From positions 1,034,001-1,098,000 of the forward strand of contig JAYKKM010000450.1 in assembly GCA_035772405.1 (NCBI GenBank): a stretch of DNA of 64,000 bases. Direction: 5' to 3'. Below are positions 53,530 through 64,000 of this stretch, piece by piece (within the stretch, counting starts at the first letter, position 1; each line of letters opens with the position of its first letter). The position numbers were made by a program, and so were the translations under genes. The notes below the pieces were generated by a model. It was given only the letters and a program-made list of their open reading frames with translations, did not search any database and was not told the DNA's origin. The DNA is from Chrysogorgia sp. JL179-B06 (lineage: Eukaryota; Cnidaria; Anthozoa; Scleralcyonacea; Chrysogorgiidae).

Positions 53530-54813
53530 TCAATGACCTCCAAACCAAATCTGGGTTGTTGAATTATCAGATTCCGAACAACAGTGAGCGATGTCATGGC
53601 AATAATATAGTTCGAAATAATCTCCGCAGGTTTCACCCTCCAGATGAAATTCACACGGCTTTTTCACATGCATGCTTTTGTGCCAATGGTAATGCAACAT
53701 TAATTGCATGAATGTCCGTTAACATTAATATACTCGACTTCGAAGCAACCATTTAGGGAGCCATTTAGGATGTCCATCTTATCAATGGACCCACGAACGA
53801 TGTCTGTACAACCTTGCTTATCATATTGACATGTCGCCCGCCATGTTGTCGAATCCTTTTGAATGGATTTCATTCTTGCCTTTGAAAGGCGATAGCTGTC
53901 GTTCCAAGAATGTTTATCTTCGTTTAAAGGTTGGTTGTAATTCAAAGACTTCACATACAAACGACGACTCAGTCGATATGACTGGATCAAAGTCCAGCTG
54001 GTCATGGACGAGTTGGTATCGAAATCACAGAATACTTCGTAAGGCCATGTTGTTATCCAACACCTTGTATTTTCCCGCCACACGATTACCGCCGCTGTAT
54101 CGTCGACAAGATCTGATTGGCTTTTGAGTAAGGGGTGGCGCCAGGAATTCCCCGACGGAGGGGCTAAGGTCCCCGACAGGGGGGCTAACAGGTAGTGGTA
54201 ATTTTTCCAGGGGGGTCGGGGGCATGCTCCCCCGGGAAATTTTTGATTTTCTAAGCCTCTGAAAAGCTATTTCCTGCATTTTTTTCTAACAAAAAAATTA
54301 AAATAAAGTGAAAATCATGATTTTATATTCCGTTTTTCCTTACTGTATACGAAACTAACTCTAACAATAATATTCACGCAAAAACTAGATGACAATGAGC
54401 GCCGAAACAACACAGAGGTGATAGATTTGTGGTTTAGCGAAATGTTTGTTAATGTTTTAAAAACTTTTACGATTCTAAGAAAACAAAACACGAACTTCTT
54501 TCTTATTTTCTTCTGGCTCGTTCCCCGACGAATTGTTAATTTTTCCCCGACAGGGGGGCTAAGGTTCCCCGACGAGGGGGGCTAAGGTTCCCCGACGAGG
54601 GGGCTGTAGCCCCACTTGCCCCCCCTCTGGCGCCACCCCTGTATTTTGACAGCGGTATCCGGTGTAGCCATCCGGGCACTTGCATGTGAAACGTCGATTT
54701 TTCTTTTGTCTATTATTGCGAGGTGAACACGTTCCACCGTTGAAGCAAGGGTTGGATGTCATGCAACAGTTGATTAATGTGGTACAACTACTGTCGCATT
54801 GTTGATTGTTTTC
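53530..54813 (-). pseudogene. Inactivated terminal exon (EGF + fibrinogen-like), gene 3 paralogue
   Basis: The acceptor side is intact (TTGCAG at 54814-54819), as is the EGF-like module (CCMTSNPCFNGGTCSPRNN, CPDGYTGYRCQ). The exon is then broken three times compared with the intact exon at 62731-63525. First, a ~516-bp transposon sits right after the EGF module. Second, a 2-bp deletion near 54044 (GGCC for GGCGCC) shifts the frame after DNNMA. Third, a 34-bp deletion at 53705/53706 removes the segment around the SCSNC motif. A three-base insertion gives TSWTL for TWTL. No PAN exon lies between here and 62.7 kb, so it is also an orphan. It could at most act as an alternative last exon encoding an EGF-only truncated product. 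Confidence 0.88.
54128..54643. mobile_element. ~516-bp hAT-like insertion in the dead exon
   Basis: The direct repeat TTTTGA (54122-54127 and 54644-54649) flanks the insertion, and the uninterrupted sequence is read in copy B (GGCTTTTGACAGCGG near 63353). Ends AGGGGTGGCGCCAG and CTGGCGCCACCCCT are inverted. Subterminal units CCCCGAC(A/G)GGGGGGCTAA repeat near both ends. Only six bases of duplication match, so the hAT label rests on the ends. Confidence 0.8.
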
Positions 54814-54959
54814 CTGCAACAAAAAATAACGGCTTTATAACACAATGCTTTTAAATTATCTCACAAACGTTAAAGTGTCCTAACCGATAAGAATGACGAG
54901 GAATGTCGTTAACGGTTTTTCGATATGGATTATTTTCGTTCTTGACTTTCATCCAGTTT

Positions 54960-55560
54960 AGTAAGTAAGTATGTAAAATCTTTATTTCAAGAGGGTAACA
55001 CTAAATAGCTATAAAGCTAACAAACTTGTGGCCCTGAATTACAAATACTATTAAGAATACAAAAAATACAAGAAAATAAAAATAAAGATATTATACAGGA
55101 TAAAATTATTTAATTACATAAAATGAGATAAAACTTGTTGTTCATCAAATTTAAGTTTCCATAAACCATGTCTAAAAGACCCAACAGATTGACTTTTTCT
55201 TAAAGGCAACGGTAAGCTATTCCATAACTTACTGGTAATAACGCTAAAAGTTCTGCCCCCTTCAGTTTCGGCTCTAGTATAACGGGGACACTGCACTACA
55301 TTATAATTACTATATCTAGTACTACGAGAATGTCTCTCATTATTAACAGTAAACAGGTCCTTTAAATACGATGGTAAACTGCCTTGCAAACGCTTAAATA
55401 CAAAAGAACATCTAGTAATATTTGCATCTTCATAAAACGGCAGCCAGCACAATTTATTAAAGAGATCCACTGAGGGAGTCTGGCGTTGTGCAAAGAGAAT
55501 GACTCTGGCAGCCCTCTTTTGAAGCCGCAGTACTCTCAATAGACTTTCCTTATTACAGGT
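54960..55560 (-). mobile_element. LINE 3' end with (CTTA)n tail (copy A)
   Basis: The minus-strand frame 55114-55539 reads VLRLQKRAARVILFAQRQTP, LFNKLCWLPFYEDANI, LPSYLKDLFTVNNERHSRST and RTFSVITSKLWNSLPLPLR, the RT C-terminus of a CR1/Jockey-like LINE. The 3' end is AATAAAGATTTTACATACTTACTTAC. It lies in the intron upstream of the dead exon. Counterpart begins at 63662. Confidence 0.82.
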
Positions 55561-55654
55561 TGTTCATATGACAGTTTCTTGCAATATGCTGAATAAGGTA
55601 TACATTAGGACGTCCATCACGACATACAGAATCATGGTGGTATAAAGTTATGTA

Positions 55655-55822
55655 TATTACACAATTATTGGATGAGGCTTAGCATGATATCAAGAATTAT
55701 CCAGACAGAGGTCAATGTTATCTGCCAAAGCCGAAGGCTGAGGCGGATAACATTGACCGAGGTCTGGATAATTCTTGATATCATGTGTAAGCCGAATCCA
55801 ATAATTGTTTTATTATACAATT
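55655..55822. repeat. Foldback MITE
   Basis: ACAATTATTGGATGAGGCTT and AAGCCGAATCCAATAATTGT are inverted ends. TATCAAGAATTATCCAGAC and its mirror form the arms, with a CCGAAGGCTGAGG loop. A decayed relative is at about 8788-8880 in the gene 1 intron. Confidence 0.78.
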
Positions 55823-55993
55823 ATAAATGTAGAAACCTTTAGGGAGTTTAGGAAGTAAGCCACGCAAAGACAATTACGTCACCTACAGACAATTTTTGAT
55901 ATTTTGTAGGTGGCAAGACATCAACAATTGTCTGTGGGTTTTTTAACTAATCACAATCGAGATTGTATGATTGTTTGTTTATATGATTGTATG
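55823..55993. other. Junction DNA between duplication copies
   Basis: Short repeats GACAATT(G/T) and a TTGTATGATTGTTTGTTTAT run precede the start of copy B at 55994. A short inverted match (GACATCAACAATTGTC) is present. The exact breakpoint shows AATAAGATAATTC at both 46843 and 55994. Confidence 0.4.
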
Positions 55994-58561
55994 AATAAGA
56001 TAATTCAATGTATCGAAAAATACTTAAGTAAGAGTACTTACGTATATTCATGGACGACGAAGAAGGACGATGTGTCCTCCATCCATCTGACCTAAAGGAC
56101 ACATCATCCGAAATGTCGGCCATGAATATATACGTAATTAAGTACTCTTACTTAAGTATTTTTCGATACATTGATGCCATAAACGTAAGCATAGTAACCT
56201 GATTCAATACACATTTGAAAAAAGCATGCCATAAAAAAAGCACAAGTCTAAACAATTCCCAAAAAAAATCCCTAAAAAATCTCTAGGGAACAGAGGAAAT
56301 TAAAAATTGAATAAACTTTGTAACTACAAAAGATCATGAGTGGTATAGTACCATTGCAGAAGAAAGCAAATGCTGGTGTTACCATCACAGAACAATCAGC
56401 CTCATTGTAAATGCATCAAAGATTAAGGTTAAGAGTGTTAAAAATACGGTTAGAATCAAGAGCAATGGATTATAGTAGCAGACATCAATTTGGATTCAAA
56501 AAAGGGATAAGGTACATGAGATGCAATAGGAGTGTTCCGGGACTCAGAATCATTTTTCTGAGGATACGAGCTTGACGATCGTCCATGTATCGTCTGTCTA
56601 CTCCGAGCTCTCCCACATCCACTACAGCAGTGTGTATATTAACACATCCAAACCTTACCGATATATATAGTGACTGCCGCATAGGCAGTGCATATATCAA
56701 TCGAACCAGTACATCATTGTAACCTTCGCTCTCCACCTGAGTCTCGGCGGCTCAATGGTTAGAGCGTCTCACCGGCAATCACAAGGTTACAGGTTCGATT
56801 CCTGTCCGGGACTCAGAATCATTTTTCTGAGGATATGAGCTTGACGATCGTCCATGTATCGTCTGTCTACTCCAAGCTCTCCCACATTCACTACAGCAGT
56901 GTATATATTAACACATGGCTTGTTGTCATAACAATATCCTCCGATCCCCACTACAGACGATGAATAATTAATTACTGGTCCCTAAGCAAACACGACGGCG
57001 ACATCAAGGTCACTGTTCCTGCTTATCACACGATTGAGTCGGTTTTCTTTGATGTACCGCGGGCTTTATCTAGCATAAAGACCATGAATACTAATTAGAT
57101 AAGAAAATGAAGGAAAAACTAAGGGAAATCTTTGTCCAAGGTGGATAAAATGGACAAAATTGTGTTGGAAAACCTCCTCACTCGTGAAATAAGTCAGATA
57201 AAGCCCTCGAACGTCGGGATTTATGCTATATAAAGCCTCCTCGGTCTTTATATAGCATAAAGCCCTCCTCGGGCTTTATCTCTTACATAATATAACTCAC
57301 ATGCAAACAACGAGCATTTCAGTAATATTTAATCCCTGAGGAAACCTAGAGTATTTTTCCGTTTTCATGACGGCGTATAGCGCCTAAATCGCATGCAAAA
57401 TGCTTTCGGTTTGGTTTAACCTTAAATTTCAACTAGGATTGCTTAGAAGCGTTCCCAAGATAGAAAAGAACATTTAGATCTATTTAGATGTATTTGAAAC
57501 TTCCATGATGTAGAATTTCGTAACCTTCTGATTGCCGGTGAGACGCTCTAACCATTGAGTTACCGAGACCCACTGGATGGAGAGCAAAGGTTACAATAAT
57601 GTACTGGTTCAATTGATATATATGTACTGCCTAATGCGGCAGTCACTATATATCGGGTAATGCTTGTATGTGTATAGATTGATGTGTATATATGTTCGAG
57701 AAAAATATGAAAGCTGCTAAGTTCTCAAAAGAACTGGATATAATATGAAAAGGAGAAATAAGAGAACTTCAATGTGTTGAAAAATACTGAAGTAAAAGTG
57801 CTTACGTATCATGGACGTTTCGGTCGTGCTGTCCTTCTGCAGGTCAGAATATTAATATATTATAATTAGAATATATTCATGTGCGTTATATACACATGTA
57901 TCGTCTGTCTATTCCAAGCTCTCCCACATTCACTACAGCAGTGTATAGATTAACACATGTAGAATTTCGTTGCAATTAGTTTTATTAATTTGTAGCCGCG
58001 TAGTTGTCCTAGTTTCGTCAAACTCCTGATTTCAACGCGACAATCGACTTCTATATATTTCACTATAAAACCAATTAAAATATTTATGACTGACGCATTG
58101 ACAATTATCGTTTTCAAAAACTTGATTTACAAATTCATAAATTTTCGAACCTGAAGAATTCAATGTTGCCCATCTTTGATGATTTTCTATGTACTCAGAT
58201 ACTAATTCCAACGGTGACTGAAATTCAAGTTATCATTGCGCGATCACTCCAGCATCTCATCACCTGTGAACAGTGTCAAGCTACAATGACTGAAAGATAA
58301 AGAGGCTTGGCCAATATGAGCGCGCGTTGAGCTAACAGCGTGACTTACCGATAATTTATTCGGTGCATGCGTAATTTCATTATAATGTCAGTATCAAATT
58401 TTGTAGAGCGCGTATTTCGTAGTAGATGAATTTATAGACCAGGGATTATTTTAAGGAATTTTTATCACTGCACAAAGAGCTGAAAAAGGCATAAAATCTA
58501 ACTTCAGACTTAGCACGTTAAGCAGAGCACTGAGTAGCTCGGTAGGCCCTGTTCCCAATTT

Positions 58562-58564
<3 letters not shown>

Positions 58565-58602
<38 letters not shown>

Positions 58603-59312
58603 TTAATCACTTCCTATGAACCTTGGCATATCACAATAGCTACTGCCAAGTTTAAAAATACATAGTAGTTTGTTAGGCTATACTAACACTCAACTGATCA
58701 TAACAACTTTTTGACCCTATGTTTCCAGATATGGTTGGCCATTATTACATTTGAAATCGAGCACCATCTAAGCAATAGTTTTATCGCATCTTTCTTAATA
58801 TTCAATCTCCTCAAGTCCATATACACACTTTGTCGGATACAACCTAATGCACCGAAACAAAGTACCACTAGACTCACTGTCCAATTCTGAGCACTTAAAT
58901 AGTCACATAGCCGCTTGTAATGACGCAGTTTGGAATTATACGCCAGTTCAAAGTACATATCAAAACACACAGTTACTTCAACAATTATAATCTCCCGCGC
59001 GATTACATTCACAATGACGATGTCTGGTTTTCGGGCTGGGATTTCTTTCAGATCATCACGAAGCTCAGGCAGGATTGACTCAAACAGCTTGTTAGTAAAT
59101 AATCGGAGTCTCCGGTTGCTGACAGAAATTTCATCAAGCCCTTTATTTACAATGCGATCATTGCGCCTGTTGTAAAAATTTCGAAACTCGTGACAGCCGT
59201 TAAAGAGGTGGGTGGTACTTTCTGTATGTCGACGGCAGAAGGGACATATTGGATCATTAGATCTGTTCCAGATATGCGTTGTAAAGTTCGTCGGCAGCAA
59301 ACTAAGCCTCAA
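58565..59312 (-). mobile_element. R2-type LINE 3' end (copy B)
   Basis: The 204-codon frame at 58698-59312 is identical in protein sequence to that at 49504-50118, including the CX2CX7HX4C knuckle and the PD...E nuclease core. Confidence 0.82.
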
Positions 59313-59314
59313 TA

Positions 59315-59957
59315 ATAAAATAATAATAATAATAATAATAATAATTTAATTCTAGTGCATTACAAAACATTCTCAATGCCCTTACAGTTACAGATAAATG
59401 ATAATATACAATCTTAATAATATCCATTAGGAATTAAAAAGATAAGTTTTAAGTTTTGTTTTAAAAATATCAACAGAAACGGAGGATCGAATTTCTTCAG
59501 GTAAGTCATTCCAAAGCCTCGGTGCACAGTTCGAAAAAGACCTGGCACCATAATTCTCTGTTTTATACAGAGGAACATTGAGTTTATTAATATCATTAAA
59601 ATTTGATCGTAGAAGACGGGAAGGCTTATGGATAGAGAGAATCTCAGCTAGGTATTTAGGTCCAAATCCATTCAAAACTTTATATGTGATTAGGAGTACT
59701 TTAAAAATGATACGCTTACGAACAGGAAGCCAATGTAGCTTCCGAAGGATCGGTGAAATATGGTCTGTTTTTCGAATTTTTGTCACAAGTCTGGCAGCAG
59801 AATTCTGGATCCGTTGGAGTTTCGAGATATCCTTATCAGGAAGGCCAATAAGCAGGCTATTTCAGTAGTCCAGTTTGGACTTAACAAATGCATGAACCAA
59901 CTTTTCGGTACTGGAAGGATCAAGATACTTACTGATTTGACCTAAGCGTTAATCCCT
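59315..59957 (-). mobile_element. L2/CR1-like LINE 3' end (copy B)
   Basis: Identical frame to 50230-50589 (now 59427-59786), with the same premature stop after KLDY. Confidence 0.82.
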
Positions 59958-60772
59958 TTCATACAGCATACATTCGCATTTTCAAAATAACAATGGTCAA
60001 ACAGTAGCACAGTACGGGCACAGAGCCACAGACGCATCGACCTAAGAGAAGCCTCAAGCATGTTATGTGGGGTTGGCTGGTTGGCACCGTTGGGTAGTCG
60101 TTTTGTTTATTATGGCAGTAGGACCTGCTATAGTAGCTATATACTCATGTATCTTGAAAGTTGAAATGGTAGAAACTAGTTTTAGTTAGCTTCTGGTCTG
60201 TAAGGGCATAATGTAGTAGTATGTACTGTGCTTATGAACATAATTTCTGATGCAATCCTTTCACGAATAACTCCCATTCTTAAATATTAAAGAAAAATTT
60301 ATCACTGCACAAAATTGCGTTTATCACTGCACAAATCTCATTTATCACTACACGTTAAAATAATCCCTGTTATAGGGCAAATAAATCGGAAAACAAATTT
60401 TTGAGATTAAGAAATAATACAAGAAGTTACTATCGCAAGGGAAGTGTTGCCTCGAAATCCAAGGCAGGGGTGATATTGTGCAAAATTACAAAAATAAGTG
60501 GTGGGCTTATTGACGTATGGTTTAGGTAATACCAGAGCAGTGAGTTCTACATATATACGGAGGGCTCACAATGAATGACAATAAAACACTTTATTTTTAT
60601 TTTTATATTATGTTAATTTATCACTCTTTACGCGGTACCTGTAAGCCAGTTTTATATTCCAGTATTATATTTACGAGTTTAAATTGAGGTATATCGGTAA
60701 TTGTTATTCACAATACCTATCCTCTCTAGAAGTATTCGATAAATATCATTATATTTCTTCACATTCTTTACG

Positions 60773-61321
60773 TTAAAGGTCAACTAAACCTTTTGAGGTT
60801 CTATTTTCCTCTGAAAGAGATATCATCTAACTTTGTAAAAGTGAAGAAAAAAATGAATTTCATGATATAGCGCAGGATTTATTGAGGAGTATTTCTTCGG
60901 ATCTCTTGTTGCACGACCGCGTTTTGAGAAGAATGGTACTATTACCGGTATGACGTCATAGTGTCATACTGGTAATAGGTTTATTGAACAAAATAATATT
61001 CCAGTGCTTGATATTTGGTTTCTCACTTATCACTAACCCAAGAGTAAACAGTATTCCAAACTTCACTGAAATAAAACCAAAATATACAGTATTTTCTCGC
61101 CGTATGACATCATTATGACATCACATACCGGTAGTACCAGGCTTTCTTCCAACGCGGTCGTTGTTCAACTAAGTTCAGCAAAAGGGCTGAAAACTCGATC
61201 TTTAACAGATCATAAAAGCAGAACCGAGTAACCAATTTCACTTATTTCTTCGGTTTTGAATTGAACTTTTCGAATTCTAACGAAAAATAGAATAACCTCA
61301 AAAGGTTTAGTTGACCTTTAA
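60773..61321. mobile_element. TTAA-flanked transposon (copy B)
   Basis: TTAA at 60773-60776 and 61318-61321, same ends as 51576-52126. Two single-base length differences in the interior. Confidence 0.85.
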
Positions 61322-61804
61322 GTATACACTTCTATACATGACAGGTCTTTTTGACTGTCTATCCGTTTCTCTAATTGCAAACAGGTGCATGGTGAAATTT
61401 TAATTGTAATTAATACTTGCACAGAGAACACGATCCCACATTCGTTCCAAAACATCGTAGGGAGACCTTCTAGCCCGATTGCAAAAATTTAAGACCGCGC
61501 TTCAGTAAACTTCACTTGCACAACAAACGAAAAAGATGGGAAAACATTTATTTATTTATTTATTAGAATTTATAATACATATCAATTACAAAGTATTACA
61601 ACTAAAAATTGAATGTATTAGGGTAAACCAAAAACAGAATTCAAGATTCCCTGTGCAGCTTTAGCCTTTTCAAATGTGATGTAAACGAGTTGCGCTTCCG
61701 CTTCGTAAGCATGTGTGACGAAATACAAATCGAAAACTCTAAAAGGTTGATGTAGTGTGTAGGAGTGCAATAAAAAGGTATCTGCAAAATTATATATATA
61801 TATA

Positions 61805-61895
61805 TATAGCAGAGTGAAAAGGTGGTAAACTGCCAAGAATTTAGTGACGAAATACTGACGTTTCGAGCGGAGCCCTTCATCAGAGTAAGTATATA
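61805..61895 (-). mobile_element. PLE terminal repeat fragment with hammerhead-like core (copy B)
   Basis: CTGATGA/GAAACGTC core at 61860-61883 on the minus strand, as in copy A. Confidence 0.6.
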
Positions 61896-62036
61896 TATTA
61901 TATAGGTAATATTTGGCATTTCACTCGATCAAACTACATGTTGAAAGGATTTATGGTGAAGGCAAATTTCGAGTGTTGGAATACATACATTTTAAGACCA
62001 AACCGGGACCAGTTGCGAAAAATGCAACTTCAAGGC

Positions 62037-62112
62037 CTTCCGGCTGGAATTGAACCCGCGACCCTGCGATGCTAGTGCAGTGCTCTGACCCCTGAGCTAT
62101 ACGGAAGCCGTT
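62037..62112 (-). mobile_element. Ala-type SINE core (copy B)
   Basis: Same sequence as 52840-52915: TAGCTCAGGGGTCAGAGCA, CTAGCAT loop, GGTTCAATTCC. Confidence 0.7.
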
Positions 62113-62164
62113 TCCGAGAGCCTAGTCACGAGTTCTGTATATATGGTGGTGGTATGTCGGGATA

Positions 62165-62165
<1 letters not shown>

Positions 62166-62258
<93 letters not shown>
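62166..62258. repeat. (TA)n microsatellite (copy B)
   Basis: TA run with one ATTATAT interruption. Confidence 0.95.
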
Positions 62259-62259
<1 letters not shown>

Positions 62260-62294
62260 GATTGTCTAGCTAAAATCCTCAGCCAAAATGTTTC

Positions 62295-62545
62295 TGAGTC
62301 CCGGACAGAAATCGAACCTGTAACTTTAGTTTCCAATTACCGGTGAGACGCTCTAACCATTGAGCTATCGAGACTCAGTTGGAGAGCGAAGGTTGCAATG
62401 ATGTACTGGTTCGACTTACATATTAATGCTGGTAAGTTCTCAGAAGAACTGGTTAGAATATGAAAAAGGGCAATAAGAGAACTTCAAATAAGAGTATAAG
62501 TGTTTTCATAGACGACGTCTCGGACGATGTGTCCTGCTTCAGGTC
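62295..62545 (-). mobile_element. tRNA-like SINE (GGC type) and module (copy B)
   Basis: Counterpart of 53098-53350, with the same expansion in the variable region. Confidence 0.65.
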
Positions 62546-62730
62546 AGAAAAGGAAGGTTAACCTTATTTTTAACCCAATTTGGATTCCATTCTAACCTTA
62601 ACTTAACTGACAATTATCAACTTGACTGTCATCTTAAGTATTAACTTAACTGTCAGTAAATCAGTGTTGAAGCATGAGCCGTATATGCAGGGGCTGCATG
62701 TATATGTAATTATTTTTCGGTGTTAATTTT

Positions 62731-63525
62731 TCAATGACCTCCAAACCAAATCTGGGTTGTTGAATTATCAGATTCCGAACAACAGTGAGCGGTGTCATGG
62801 CAATAATAATATAGTCCGAAATAATCTCCGCAGGTTTCACCCTCCAGATGAAATTCACACGGCTCTTTCACGTGCATGCTTTTGTGCCAATGGTAATGCA
62901 ACATTAATTTAGAAATTTGCTTGAAATAGACAGCACAGTTGCTGCACGAATGTCCGTGAACATTAATATACTCGACTTCGAAGCAACCATTTAGGGAGCC
63001 ATTTAGGATGTCGATCTTATCAATGGACCCACGAACGATGTCTGTACAACCTTGCTTATCATATTGACATGTCGCCCGCCATGTTTTCGAATCCTTTTGA
63101 ATGGATTTCATTCTTGCCTTTGAAAGGCGATAGCTGTCGTTCCAAGAATGTTTATCTTCGTTTAAAGATTGGTTGTAATTCAAAGGCATCACATACGAAC
63201 GACTCAATTGATATGACAAAATTAAAGTCCAGGTCATGGACGAGTTGGTATCGAAATCACAGAATACTTCGTAAGGCGCCATGTTGTTATCCAACACCTT
63301 GTATTTTCCCGCCACACGATTACCGCCGCTGTATCGTCGACAAGATCTGATTGGCTTTTGACAGCGGTATCCGGTGTAGCCATCCGGGCACTTGCATGTG
63401 AAACGTCGATTTTTCTTTTGTCTATTATTGCGAGGTGAACACGTTCCACCGTTGAAGCAAGGGTTGGATGTCATGCAACAGTTGATTAATGTGGTACAAC
63501 TACTGTCGCATTGTTGATTGTTTTC
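62731..63525 (-). CDS. Gene 3 terminal exon: EGF-like plus fibrinogen-like secreted protein
   Basis: Intact exon with acceptor TTTTTTGTTGCAG before GAAAACAATCAAC at 63525, phase 0, as in genes 1 and 2. The EGF-like module is CCMTSNPCFNGGTCSPRNN to CPDGYTGYRCQ. The fibrinogen-like region runs from IRSCRRYSGGNRVAGKYKVL, through YEVFCDFDTNSSMTWTLI, WRATCQYDKQGCTDIVRGS and FEVEYINVHGHSCSNC, to STTQIWFGGH and the stop. It is the most diverged of the three: the part after SCSNC differs (AVYFKQISKLMLHYHWHKSM, CEFHLEGETCGDYF). The hexamer AATAAA is not present at the position seen in genes 1 and 2. The PAN exon should lie beyond 64000. Confidence 0.8.
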   Translation of the reverse strand, partial: ENNQQCDSSCTTLINCCMTSNPCFNGGTCSPRNNRQKKNRRFTCKCPDGYTGYRCQKPIRSCRRYSGGNRVAGKYKVLDNNMAPYEVFCDFDTNSSMTWTLILSYQLSRSYVMPLNYNQSLNEDKHSWNDSYRLSKARMKSIQKDSKTWRATCQYDKQGCTDIVRGSIDKIDILNGSLNGCFEVEYINVHGHSCSNCAVYFKQISKLMLHYHWHKSMHVKEPCEFHLEGETCGDYFGLYYYCHDTAHCCSESDNSTTQIWFGGH

Positions 63526-63661
63526 CTGCAACAAAAAATAACGGCTTTATAACACAATGCTTTTAAATTATCTCACAAACGTTAAAGTGTCCTAACCGAT
63601 AAGAGGAATGTCGTTAACGGTTTTTCGATATGGATTATTTTCGTTCTTGACTTTCATCCAG

Positions 63662-64000
63662 TTTAGTAAGTAAGTAAGTAAAATCTTTATTTCAAGAGGG
63701 TAACACTAAATAGCTATAAAGCTAACAAACTTGTGGCCCTCAATTACTAATACTATTAAGAATACAAAAAATACAAGAAAATAAAAATAAAGATATTATA
63801 CAGGATAAAATTATTTAATTACATAAAATGAGATAAAACTTGTTGTTCATCAAATTTAAGTTTCCATAAACCATGTCTAAAAGACCCAACAGATTGACTT
63901 TTTCTTAAAGGCAACGGTAAGCTTTTCCATAACTTACTGGTAATAACGCTAAAAGTTCTGCCCCCTTCAGTTTCTCTAGTATAACGGGGACAGACTACAT
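63662..64000 (-). mobile_element. LINE 3' end with (CTTA)n tail (copy B, cut by window edge)
   Basis: Counterpart of 54960-55300. The tail has one more clean GTAA unit (GTAAGTAAGTAAGTAAAATC). Near the edge, GTTTCTCTAGTATAACG lacks six bases (GGCT.. region) seen in copy A. Confidence 0.8.

Larger units (their letters stand above)
46843..55993. repeat. Tandem segmental duplication, copy A (~9.15 kb)
   Basis: From AATAAGATAATTCAATGTAT at 46843 the sequence matches copy B starting at 55994 nearly base for base, with only scattered changes. Offsets drift from 9151 to about 9201 because of small indels (for example ~46 bases extra in copy B near 57655). Past the terminal exon the offset falls to 8712 because of a 516-bp transposon in copy A. 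The 204-codon and 119-codon LINE frames are identical in both copies. Confidence 0.9.
55994..64000. repeat. Tandem segmental duplication, copy B (runs off the window)
   Basis: Same content and order as 46843 to about 55290. It lacks the 516-bp transposon in the terminal exon and has ~46 extra bases near 57655. Its small features (foldback 56006-56173, SINE 56739-56815, foldback 57187-57285, SINE 57530-57640) match copy A. Confidence 0.9.

Overview
This window looks like AT-rich, transposon-dense DNA from an animal, most likely a cnidarian and probably an anthozoan. The evidence is spliced genes for secreted PAN/Apple + EGF + fibrinogen-like proteins of a type I associate with corals and anemones. 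It is supported by several families of non-LTR retrotransposons, Penelope-like elements (PLEs), tRNA-derived SINEs and many small DNA transposons. No species can be named from the sequence alone.

The only convincing host genes form a minus-strand array. Gene 1 has a terminal EGF + fibrinogen-like exon at 7686-8489 and a PAN exon at 11869-12172. Gene 2 has the same two exons at 37005-37817 and 40890-41205. Gene 3 has an intact terminal exon at 62731-63525, and its PAN exon must lie beyond the right edge. A fourth terminal exon (53530-54813) is dead: it carries a ~516-bp transposon, a 2-bp deletion and a 34-bp deletion. Splice sites and phases are conserved between genes 1 and 2. Sequence downstream of both genes is also paralogous (about 5.05-7.69 kb and 34.1-37.0 kb), so a segment including the terminal exon was duplicated.

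The right third is a near-identical tandem duplication of about 9.15-9.2 kb. Copy A is 46843-55993 and copy B runs from 55994 past the window end. Each copy holds a terminal exon, an R2-type LINE fragment with a restriction-like endonuclease, an L2/CR1-like LINE end, a TTAA transposon, SINEs and a PLE terminal repeat with a hammerhead-ribozyme-like core.

The rest is a layered record of mobile elements. 0-3 kb is a decayed LINE. 3.5-7.4 kb holds foldback elements and a LINE. 9-15 kb has a LINE end, a hAT element in a gene-1 intron and a 2.5-kb terminal-inverted-repeat element. 15.4-16.9 kb holds PLE GIY-YIG remnants. 17.4-22.2 kb holds TTAA elements and a diffuse repeat family. 22191-29252 is a 7.06-kb CACTA-like element with repeat-array ends, inserted inside a tRNA-like SINE and containing a ~580-bp ribozyme-bearing palindrome. 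30.9-33.3 kb is a LINE interrupted three times. 41.4-46 kb holds a repeat array, a triple-nested SINE/LINE/LINE and a PLE carrying a hAT element.

No rRNA, CRISPR array or convincing functional tRNA gene was seen. Many transposon boundaries are given to the base because target-site duplications could be read directly. Superfamily names are inferences from ends and duplication length, since no database could be searched.
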